NCBI GenBank assembly: GCA_002293665.1
Contig: DBDQ01000051.1
Span: 210 to 13,496 of the forward strand
Source of the DNA: Alistipes sp. UBA928
GTDB lineage: Bacteria; Bacteroidota; Bacteroidia; Bacteroidales; Rikenellaceae
DNA: 13,287 bases
Direction of reading: 5' to 3'
In this document: positions 7,141 to 13,287 of the stretch, piece by piece
Numbering within the stretch: position 1 is the stretch's first letter
Layout of the letters: each line of letters starts with the position of its first letter
Translations under genes and position numbers: made by a program
The notes under the pieces: model-generated
Databases searched by the model: none
The model's input: only the letters and a program-made list of their open reading frames with translations
Told to the model about the DNA's origin: nothing

Positions 7141-7462
7141 AACCTTGTGTGTGGAGGAGTTCCACGACGCGGTCGCGGAAGTCTCCCTGAATGATTATTT
7201 CGCCCTCTTTGGCGGCTCCGCCCACGCCGAGTTTGGTTTTGAGCGCCTTGCCGAGCGTGGCCAGATCGTCGTCGGAGCCGACGAAGCCTGTGACGAGGGT
7301 CACCTGCTTGCCTCCGCGGCGTTTTTTGTCGAGACTCACCCTGAGATTTTGCTTTTCCGGAGCAATGGCGGCCGCCTCCGCTTTCTGTTCGGTGTGGTAT
7401 TTAAAGTCGGGATTTGTGGAATATACCATCCCGAGACGCGATTTCCAGTCATTCTCAGCCAT
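7118..7462 (-). CDS. yciH: SUI1/YciH-family translation initiation factor-like protein
   Basis: The 114-residue product has a variable N-terminus (1-38) and an SUI1 (eIF1-like) domain at about 39-112. The core motifs are KKRRGGKQVTLVTGF (46-60) and LGVGGAAKEGEIIIQGDF (78-95), then RDRVVELLHTQGYVKSKK. Archaeal and eukaryotic relatives (aIF1/eIF1) guard start-codon choice on the small ribosomal subunit; the bacterial YciH role is much less settled. The frame extends upstream to 7576, but the ATG at 7462 is chosen because it begins MAENDWKSRLGMVYS, the usual opening of this family in Bacteroidota, and a promoter-like element lies just upstream of it. Its last 23 bases overlap the start of the large metallopeptidase gene, so the two are probably one transcript although their functions have no obvious link. 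Confidence 0.9.
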   Translation of the reverse strand: MAENDWKSRLGMVYSTNPDFKYHTEQKAEAAAIAPEKQNLRVSLDKKRRGGKQVTLVTGFVGSDDDLATLGKALKTKLGVGGAAKEGEIIIQGDFRDRVVELLHTQGYVKSKKI

Positions 7463-7486
7463 TATTCGGGCTTTTTTTAAAGAGGG

Positions 7487-7517
7487 TAAAGATACTAAAA
7501 ATTGCGAATCGGTGAAA
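7487..7517 (-). promoter_or_regulatory. Candidate promoter for the yciH-metallopeptidase transcript
   Basis: Read on the minus strand, TTTC (7514-7517), a 19-base spacer and TATCTTTA (7487-7494) match the Bacteroidota consensus TTTG/TAnnTTTG with one mismatch in each box. Transcription would start near 7481, giving a leader of about 19 bases before the ATG at 7462. The position and spacing fit well, but the boxes are imperfect. Confidence 0.45.
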
Positions 7518-7551
7518 ATTCGATGAAAAACTTGCAAAAACGTGAAAACTT
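7512..7551 (+). repeat. Three imperfect TGAAAA(A)-TT repeats in the divergent promoter region
   Basis: GTGAAAATT (7512-7520), ATGAAAAACTT (7523-7533) and GTGAAAACTT (7542-7551) are similar direct copies with start-to-start distances of 11 and 19 bases. They lie between and within the two divergent promoter candidates, so they could be regulator binding sites. AT-rich intergenic sequence can produce such similarity by chance. Confidence 0.3.
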
Positions 7552-7552
7552 T

Positions 7553-7583
7553 TTTGTTCTCTCGGGTTTTCAGCATATCTTTG
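7553..7583 (+). promoter_or_regulatory. Bacteroidota-type promoter of the TetR/efflux operon
   Basis: TTTG at 7553-7556, a 19-base spacer and TATCTTTG at 7576-7583 match the known Bacteroidota primary sigma-factor consensus (TTTG at -33, TAnnTTTG at -7) with no mismatch in either box. Transcription should start near 7588-7591. This rules out the GTG at 7542 as the natural TetR start from this promoter and implies a very short leader. No other convincing promoter is seen before the tolC, adaptor or pump genes, so this one probably serves the whole operon. Confidence 0.75.
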
Positions 7584-7607
7584 CCTCCTCATAAAACGGT
7601 GCAAGAT

Positions 7608-8228
7608 GTGAGTCAGAAAGAAAGGATACTGAAGGAGGCTGCCGACATGTTCCTCGAGGAGGGTATAAAGTCGGTTAGGATGGACGATATTGCAATGCGT
7701 CTGGGCGTGTCGAAACGTACTCTGTACGAAATGTTCTCCGACAAGAGCGATCTGTTGGAGCGGAGCCTCGGCTACTACTTCGAGCGGAAACGCGACGAGA
7801 TGGAGGCACGAACGAAGGACGCCGCCAACGTATTCGAGGAGATATTCCTAATGCTCGACGCCATGAAGAGCGACGAACGAAGAGGGGTGCTGATCGGGAA
7901 TCTCAAGAAGTTCTACCCCGAGATTCACCGCCGCATCGAGGAGGAGGCACACAAGTACTCCGACAGGGAGTTCGACCGGCTGCTCGAGCGCGGAATACAG
8001 CAGGGACTGCTTCTGCCCGACATGAACAAGGAACTGGCGATGGTGACGCTTACTTACACCATGGCCGCCCTGTTCGACCGCAGGTACCAGCTCAAAAGGC
8101 ACGACGGAGTGTCGCTCCATATGGCTTTCGAGTATGTGATAGTCAATTTCTTCCGGGGCCTGGCAACACACCATGGCATCGAAGTGATCGACAATATTGT
8201 AGATAAGTATAGAAAAAAACCAGAATAG
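7608..8228 (+). CDS. TetR/AcrR family transcriptional regulator
   Basis: From a GTG at 7608 the protein is 206 residues, normal for TetR regulators. The N-terminal DNA-binding domain (about 1-50) shows QKERILKEAADMFLEEG, then the helix-turn-helix at about 24-43 (RMDDIAMRLGVSKRTLYEMF) and the usual F.DKSDLLE connection. The rest is a helical ligand-binding and dimerisation domain with no recognisable substrate signature. The frame is open back to a GTG at 7542, but that lies upstream of the promoter boxes; GTG at 7599 is the other realistic start. It is the first gene of the efflux cluster and stops 3 bases before the TolC-like gene. By family precedent it should repress its own operon and be released by a small ligand, often a pump substrate. 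The ligand is unknown. Confidence 0.88.
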   Translation: MSQKERILKEAADMFLEEGIKSVRMDDIAMRLGVSKRTLYEMFSDKSDLLERSLGYYFERKRDEMEARTKDAANVFEEIFLMLDAMKSDERRGVLIGNLKKFYPEIHRRIEEEAHKYSDREFDRLLERGIQQGLLLPDMNKELAMVTLTYTMAALFDRRYQLKRHDGVSLHMAFEYVIVNFFRGLATHHGIEVIDNIVDKYRKKPE

Positions 8229-8231
8229 AAA

Positions 8232-9569
8232 ATGAAGAAGTTTTTAGTAACGCTCACGATGGTGTTAACAGCCGTCGGAGTTCAGGCTCAGGGCGAGACG
8301 GGACGAATGCTCACCCTTGATCTGGAGAAGGCACTGGAGATCGCCCTCTCCGAAAATCCCACGATCCTGGTGGCCGACATGGAGATCGAGCGGTTCGATT
8401 ACGTGCGCAAAGAGACGCTGGGCGACCACCTGCCGTCGCTCTCGGCCGCGGGACAGTACGCCTTCAACATCGTCAAGCAGGAGATGGCGCGGGGGATGTC
8501 GTTCGGGGCCGACATGTCGGCATCCATAACGGGCGACCTGTCGATACCGCTCGTCGTGCCCGCCGTGTACGCCTCGCTGAGGCTCAACCGCACACAGCAG
8601 GCGCTGGCCGTGGAACAGGCGCGCTCGTCGCGCATAGAACTGACGAACGCCGTCACCAAGGCGTTCTACCAAACGTTGCTGCTGGAGAGGTCTTACGAGG
8701 TGCTGCGCGAAAGCGAGGCTACGATAGCCGCCACGGTCGACAACACGCGCGAGATGTATGAGGCGGGGCTCGCCTCGGAATACGACCTTCTCACGGCCGA
8801 GGTGCAACTCTCGAACCTTCAGCCGAGCATTATAAACACCTCTAACAGCATAACAATTTCCAAGCAGATGCTCAAGATGTATCTGAGCATTCCCGAGGAG
8901 ATGGAGATCGCGCTCGAAGGGTCGCTCGCCGGACATTTGGGCGAGACGTGGGCCGTGCCCGACCCCGCGGCGGCGCTCGACGGCAACAGCGAGATTCGCC
9001 AGTTGGACTATCAGCAGACAATGGTGAGCCAGCAGATACGTCTTGCCAACGCCGCGCGACTGCCGGTGTTGCAGGCCTACGGATCGATCGTCTTCTCGGG
9101 GCAGGACCAGACGCTCGGTTTCGGTCTCACGCCCGAGGGCGAGATGGGGATATTGGCGACACCCAAATGGTGGTGGCAGAAACCGTTCAGTGCGGGATTC
9201 CAGATGTCGGTGCCGATCTTCGCGGGAGGACGCAACACGAGTAAAGTGAAACAACTGCGCAACCAGGTGTCGCAACTGGAGATACAGAAAGACTATCTGC
9301 GCGAGGCGAAAGCCCTCGAGGCGCGCACCGCCGTAAACAACCTCGTGTCGGCGCGCGAAACGATGACGGCCAACGAAAAGACCGTCGCACAGGCTGAAAA
9401 AGCCTACTCCATAGCGCGGACGAGGTTCGATGCCGGGGCGGGAACGATGCTCGAAGTCAACCAGGCGCAGCTCAACGTCACACAGTCGAGGCTCAACCAC
9501 ACTCAGGCGATTTATGACCTGCTCGCCGCAAGGGCCGACTACGACAGGGTCGTGGGGGCTCAAAATTGA
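8232..9569 (+). CDS. TolC-family outer-membrane efflux protein
   Basis: The 445-residue product starts with a signal peptide (MKK, hydrophobic core, cleavage near VQA-Q at residues 19-20). Two outer-membrane-efflux (OEP) repeats follow. Each contains long amphipathic, Ala/Gln/Leu-rich helices with the family turn: YEAGLASEYDLLTAEVQL (176-193) and RFDAGAGTMLEVNQAQLN (398-415). Beta-strand segments at about 70-110 and 280-330 fit the membrane barrel parts. Three such chains would form the outer-membrane duct of a tripartite pump. There is no lipobox cysteine, so it resembles TolC more than lipidated OprM. A WWW tripeptide (313-315) lies in the second barrel region. Start at the ATG 3 bases after the tetR stop is well supported by the signal peptide. 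The order regulator, TolC, adaptor, pump is common in Bacteroidota. Confidence 0.92.
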   Translation: MKKFLVTLTMVLTAVGVQAQGETGRMLTLDLEKALEIALSENPTILVADMEIERFDYVRKETLGDHLPSLSAAGQYAFNIVKQEMARGMSFGADMSASITGDLSIPLVVPAVYASLRLNRTQQALAVEQARSSRIELTNAVTKAFYQTLLLERSYEVLRESEATIAATVDNTREMYEAGLASEYDLLTAEVQLSNLQPSIINTSNSITISKQMLKMYLSIPEEMEIALEGSLAGHLGETWAVPDPAAALDGNSEIRQLDYQQTMVSQQIRLANAARLPVLQAYGSIVFSGQDQTLGFGLTPEGEMGILATPKWWWQKPFSAGFQMSVPIFAGGRNTSKVKQLRNQVSQLEIQKDYLREAKALEARTAVNNLVSARETMTANEKTVAQAEKAYSIARTRFDAGAGTMLEVNQAQLNVTQSRLNHTQAIYDLLAARADYDRVVGAQN

Positions 9570-9592
9570 AAAAATAGATAAAAAGCAGAAAT

Positions 9593-10612
9593 ATGAAAAG
9601 AAACCTGATTTTCACGCTCGGCGTGATTATGGCGGCCACGCTCACAATGGCGGGCTGCAAACCGAAACAGACAGCCACGACGGAAGAGTCGTCGATGGTG
9701 AGCGTAAAAACAGCCATTGCCTCGGGCGAGACCATCCCGCAGGATGTGGAGTTCACGGCCAACATCGAGCCGTGGCAGAAGAACTACATCGTGCCCGCAC
9801 TTCAGGGCGCACGCATCAACCGCATCTACGTTAAGGTGGGCGATCGCGTGAGAAGGGGCCAACTCGTCGCCGATATGGATCCCACGCAGTACAACACCGC
9901 AAGAGTGCAGTTCGAGACCGCCGAGGCCGACTTCAACCGCATCAAGAAAGTGTACGAAGCCGGGGGCATCTCCGAACAGCAGTTGAGGCAGGCCGAGGCA
10001 GCCTACCTCGTGTCGAAAGAGGCGGTAGACAACGTGGCCCAAAACGTGAAACTCTACTCCCCGATCGACGGCGTGGTGACACAGAAAGGTGAGGAGGAGG
10101 GCAATCTGTTCACGCAGACACCGATTCTTGAGATCATGCAGATGGATCGTCTCAAGGTGCGGGTGAGCATCTCCGAGCAGTACTATACCAACGTGGGCGT
10201 GGGTACTCCCGTTGCCATCTCGGTCGACATACTGCCGGGTGAAAGTTTCGCCGGGAGCGTGAGCCTGATCTATCCCGCGATCGACCCGCAGACGCGCACA
10301 TTCACCGTGGAGGTGACGATCCCCAACCCTGGCGGACGCCTTCGTCCCGGAATGTTCGCCCGCTCGGTGATCAACATGGGCGACAAGGAGGCCGTGATGG
10401 TGCCCGACGTGGCGGTGCAGAAACAGGTGGGGTCGAACGAGAGGTTCGTCTACGTAGTCGAGAACGGCACGGCCCGCCGCCGGTCGGTGATGCCCGGAAG
10501 GCAGATCGGCGACAGGATCGACGTGGCTGGCAGCGTGGCTCCCGGTGAACAGGTGGCAACCACCTCTTTTGTGCGCCTCGGCGACGGGGTCGAAGTTGAG
10601 ATCACTCAGTAA
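9593..10612 (+). CDS. RND efflux periplasmic adaptor (membrane-fusion) lipoprotein
   Basis: The 339-residue protein starts with a lipoprotein signal whose lipobox ends MAGC, making C22 the probable lipidated residue. Then come the first half of a lipoyl/barrel-sandwich domain (about 63-97, with VKVGDRVRRGQLVADMD), a short helical hairpin (about 98-150), the second half of that domain (YSPIDGVVTQKGEEEGN, 155-171), a beta-barrel domain (about 183-260) and a membrane-proximal domain (about 262-339). This is the HlyD/AcrA adaptor plan, linking the inner-membrane pump to the TolC duct. The hairpin is short relative to AcrA. The ATG at 9593 follows an A-rich 23-base gap after the tolC gene; the gap to the pump gene is 14 bases, also A-rich. 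Substrate cannot be inferred. Confidence 0.93.
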   Translation: MKRNLIFTLGVIMAATLTMAGCKPKQTATTEESSMVSVKTAIASGETIPQDVEFTANIEPWQKNYIVPALQGARINRIYVKVGDRVRRGQLVADMDPTQYNTARVQFETAEADFNRIKKVYEAGGISEQQLRQAEAAYLVSKEAVDNVAQNVKLYSPIDGVVTQKGEEEGNLFTQTPILEIMQMDRLKVRVSISEQYYTNVGVGTPVAISVDILPGESFAGSVSLIYPAIDPQTRTFTVEVTIPNPGGRLRPGMFARSVINMGDKEAVMVPDVAVQKQVGSNERFVYVVENGTARRRSVMPGRQIGDRIDVAGSVAPGEQVATTSFVRLGDGVEVEITQ

Positions 10613-10626
10613 AAAAAACAATTGAA

Positions 10627-13287
10627 ATGAAAATATACGAATCCGCGGTCCGCAAGCCCGTTTCGACCATCATGATATTTATCGCCGTGCTGGTGATGGG
10701 AGCCTTCTCCCTTCGCAATCTGGCGATAGACATGTACCCCGAGATGGATATGCCCATGCTGATGGTGATGACCTCCTATCCGGGGGCCAACGCGACCGAT
10801 ATAGAGACAAACATAACCCGTGTTATGGAGGATCAGCTCAACACGGTGAACAACCTCAAGGAGCTGACATCGAACTCGGCCGACAACTTTTCGTTGATTA
10901 TGCTGGAACTCGAATGGGGTTCCGATGTGACGGAGGCGGCCAACGACGTGCGCGACGTTATAAGCCGCACCACTGGTCTGCTGCCCGACGAGGCGGAAGA
11001 TCCCACGGTGTGGAAGTTCTCGTCGTCGATGATCCCCATTGCCTACCTAAGCGTGACGGCCAACGAAAGCTATCCGGCGCTCTCGAAAATCCTCGATGAA
11101 AAACTGGTGAACACCCTCAACCGCATCGACGGCGTCGGCGCCGTGGGAATCATGGGGGCGCCGGTGCGTGAGGTGCAGATCAATGTAGATCCCAACAAGC
11201 TCGCTGCTTACGGCCTGACGGTCGAGGCGCTGGGGAGCCTGATCGCCGCCGAGAATGTCAACATTCCCGCCGGTACGATGGACATCGGTAACCATACGTT
11301 CAACATCAAGGCCGACGGAGAGTTTACCTCCAGCGACGACCTGCGCAGCGTGGTGGTCTCCAACATGGGCGGTCGCACGGTGCTGCTGAGCGACGTTGCC
11401 GAAATTCGCGACACCCTTGCCAAAGCCACCCAGACACAGCACTTCAACGGTGAGGACGGTGTGATGGTGGTGATCCAGAAACAGACCGGGGCCAACACCG
11501 TGCAGATAGTCGAAAAGGTGTTCGACGAACTTCCGGGAATTCAGGCTTCGCTGCCCTCCGACGTCAAGATCGACGTCATTATGGACGGCTCGGAGTCGAT
11601 TCGCGACTCGATCTCTTCGCTCAGTGAGGCGGTGATGTTCGCTTTCATCTTTGTTATCCTCGTGGTGATGTTTTTCCTGGGGAGGTGGCGCGCCACTTTC
11701 ATTATATGTTTGACGATCCCGATCTCTTTGATCGTCTCGTTCATCTATCTTTACGCCACGGGGTCGACGCTCAACATTATCTCGCTGTCGTCGCTGTCGA
11801 TTGCGATCGGGATGGTGGTCGACGATGCCATCGTGGTTTTGGAGAATATCACAACCCACATCGAGCGCGGGTCGAAGCCCAAGGAGGCGGCTATCTACGG
11901 TACCAATGAGGTGTGGCTGTCGGTTATCGCCACAACACTCGTGGTGTTGGCGGTGTTCATGCCCTTCACAATGCTGGGCGGCATGGCCGGTGTAATGTTC
12001 AAGGAGCTGGGGTGGATCGTTTCGATAGTCATCACCACTTCGACCCTTGCGGCGATCTCGCTCACGCCGATGCTGTCGGCTTATCTGTTGAAGATCGACG
12101 GCGGAGTGCACACCTACAAGGGGATCGGCGTGATCTACAAGCCGATCGACAAGTTCCTTGCATGGCTTGACAACTTCTACGCAAAGACTTTGACTTGGGT
12201 GGTGCGCAACCGCAAGAAGACCTTCTTCGGTACCATGGGGCTGTTCGTCGTGTCGCTGTCGATGCTGGCGTTCGTGCCTATGGAGTTCTTCCCGGCGCAG
12301 GATAACGCAATGATCACAGCCGTGGTGGAACTCGACCAGAATATCTCGGTGGAATACACCGGAAAGATCGAGGCCGAGATCGACGCCATCATCGCCAAGA
12401 AATATCCCGAGGTGATACTGTCGGCGAGCACCGCCGGCGCCAACTCGTCGAACAACGTATTTGCGGCGATGGACGAGAACGGGTCGAACATCATCTCCTA
12501 CATGCTGCGCCTGCCGCGCCTGAGCGAGCGTGAAAGCGGGCGAACGATATTCGAGATTTCCGACCTGCTGAGGGCCGATCTCGAGGGTATACCTGAGATA
12601 CGTACTTTCACCGTCACCCCGGGTGGACAAAGTGGCGGCATGAGCGGCGCCTCGACCGTCGACGTCAAGGTGTTTGGTTACGACATGAACGCAACCAACG
12701 AGGTGGCACTACGGCTCCAGGAAAAACTCGCCGCACTCGATGGCACGCGCGACGTGCAGCTCTCCCGCGACGAGTTGAGGCCCGAGTATAACGTCGTATT
12801 CGACCGCGCCAAGCTCGCATACTACGGCATCTCGTCGGCCACCGCATCCAACTTCGTGCGAAACCGCATCAACGGGCTCGACGCGAGCAAGTACCGCGAG
12901 GATGGCGACGAGTACGACATAGTGGTGCGTTACGCCGAGCCGTTCCGCGAACACTTTGAGGATGTGGAGAACATAAACCTCTATGGTGCCCAGGGCCAGC
13001 CCGTCAAACTGAGCGATGTGGCCACGATCCGCGAGGAGTTTGCCGCGCCCACAATTCAGCGTGAAAACCGCCAGAGAGTTGTCACGGTGCAGTCGAGCGT
13101 TGGCGACGGCTACGCGCTGGGGGATGTGGTGAATGAGGTGAACGCCCTGCTCAAAGGGCCGGCCGAAGAGGCGTGGTACACACCGCTGCTGAAGCTCTTC
13201 TCGAAGGAGGAGGAAACTGTGGCCTACGAACCTTTCGAGGTTCCCGAAGGAGTGACCCTCGAAGTGGGTGGTTCGATGGAAGATATG
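10627..13287 (+). CDS. RND multidrug/HAE1-type efflux pump, inner-membrane subunit (3' end outside window)
   Basis: The frame is open from the ATG at 10627 to the last base: 887 codons with no stop, so about 85-90 percent of a usual 1000-1060 residue pump. It starts MKIYESAVRKPVSTIMIF, the first membrane helix, followed by the first porter region. Helices 2-6 follow at about 335-490. Helix 4 contains GMVVDDAIVVLEN with the proton-relay pair D399/D400, equivalent to D407/D408 of AcrB. Helix 7 lies at about 533-550, then the second porter region to the cut. Family members are trimeric proton antiporters. An insertion-like segment of about 28 residues near 844-871 (charged, Trp/Tyr-containing) lies in the second porter part. 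The partners are the preceding adaptor and TolC genes. The later relay lysine is beyond the window. Confidence 0.95.
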   Translation, partial: MKIYESAVRKPVSTIMIFIAVLVMGAFSLRNLAIDMYPEMDMPMLMVMTSYPGANATDIETNITRVMEDQLNTVNNLKELTSNSADNFSLIMLELEWGSDVTEAANDVRDVISRTTGLLPDEAEDPTVWKFSSSMIPIAYLSVTANESYPALSKILDEKLVNTLNRIDGVGAVGIMGAPVREVQINVDPNKLAAYGLTVEALGSLIAAENVNIPAGTMDIGNHTFNIKADGEFTSSDDLRSVVVSNMGGRTVLLSDVAEIRDTLAKATQTQHFNGEDGVMVVIQKQTGANTVQIVEKVFDELPGIQASLPSDVKIDVIMDGSESIRDSISSLSEAVMFAFIFVILVVMFFLGRWRATFIICLTIPISLIVSFIYLYATGSTLNIISLSSLSIAIGMVVDDAIVVLENITTHIERGSKPKEAAIYGTNEVWLSVIATTLVVLAVFMPFTMLGGMAGVMFKELGWIVSIVITTSTLAAISLTPMLSAYLLKIDGGVHTYKGIGVIYKPIDKFLAWLDNFYAKTLTWVVRNRKKTFFGTMGLFVVSLSMLAFVPMEFFPAQDNAMITAVVELDQNISVEYTGKIEAEIDAIIAKKYPEVILSASTAGANSSNNVFAAMDENGSNIISYMLRLPRLSERESGRTIFEISDLLRADLEGIPEIRTFTVTPGGQSGGMSGASTVDVKVFGYDMNATNEVALRLQEKLAALDGTRDVQLSRDELRPEYNVVFDRAKLAYYGISSATASNFVRNRINGLDASKYREDGDEYDIVVRYAEPFREHFEDVENINLYGAQGQPVKLSDVATIREEFAAPTIQRENRQRVVTVQSSVGDGYALGDVVNEVNALLKGPAEEAWYTPLLKLFSKEEETVAYEPFEVPEGVTLEVGGSMEDM

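Noticed and set aside
7463..7576. Upstream extension of the SUI1-like frame
   Set aside because: The added residues are unlike the family, overlap the candidate promoter, and MAENDW at 7462 is a better start.
7542..7607. Upstream extension of the TetR frame from GTG 7542
   Set aside because: It covers the promoter boxes, and the extra residues do not look like a TetR N-terminus.
8265..9563. 432-codon minus-strand frame
   Set aside because: Antisense shadow of the TolC gene, Arg/His-rich with no recognisable domain or start context.
9560..10621. 353-codon minus-strand frame
   Set aside because: Antisense shadow of the adaptor gene; composition is His/Arg-rich and no family is recognisable.
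11047..12630. 527-codon open frame on the minus strand
   Set aside because: It lies entirely antisense to the RND pump, which has a clear family match. Its His/Arg/Asp-rich composition is what the reverse of GC-rich codons gives.

Overview
The window looks like chromosomal DNA from a Bacteroidota member. A high-GC Bacteroidales lineage such as Rikenellaceae/Alistipes is my best guess, not something proven here. The reasons are a TTTG-N19-TAnnTTTG promoter of the Bacteroidota type, A-rich leaders instead of strong Shine-Dalgarno sites, the ExbB/ExbD/TonB-like block with a DUF1573 protein, and TamB of the Bacteroidota type. Coding density is very high: the longest stretch without a gene is about 145 bases (7463-7607). 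I saw no tRNA, rRNA, insertion sequence, CRISPR array or obvious foreign island.

Layout. (1) Positions 1-4287, plus strand, closely packed: the 3' end of a tamB-like gene, then a TolQ/ExbB channel subunit, a TolR/ExbD subunit, a TonB/TolA-like transducer, a secreted DUF1573 protein, and an amidohydrolase that best fits the MTA/SAH deaminase group. The first four form a coherent envelope module, with proton-motive-force coupling next to TamB. (2) Positions 4288-7462, minus strand: a small SUI1/YciH-type translation factor followed, with a 23-base overlap, by a 950-residue exported protein that appears to join an HEYRH metallopeptidase domain, a beta-propeller and a beta-rich outer-membrane-like C-terminus. 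This gene meets the amidohydrolase tail to tail with no spacer. (3) Positions 7463-7607: a divergent promoter region. (4) Positions 7608-13287, plus strand: a TetR-family regulator, a TolC-like outer-membrane factor, a lipoprotein membrane-fusion adaptor and an RND pump cut off by the window end. Together these make a complete tripartite efflux system with its probable regulator as first gene.

How the genes work together. Block 1 would use the proton gradient to drive work at the outer membrane, while TamB bridges the periplasm. Block 4 exports an unknown substrate and is probably autoregulated by the TetR protein. The least explained gene is the 950-residue metallopeptidase/propeller/barrel protein, which is the best candidate here for something uncharacterised. 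I see no clear multi-gene defence or mobile system.
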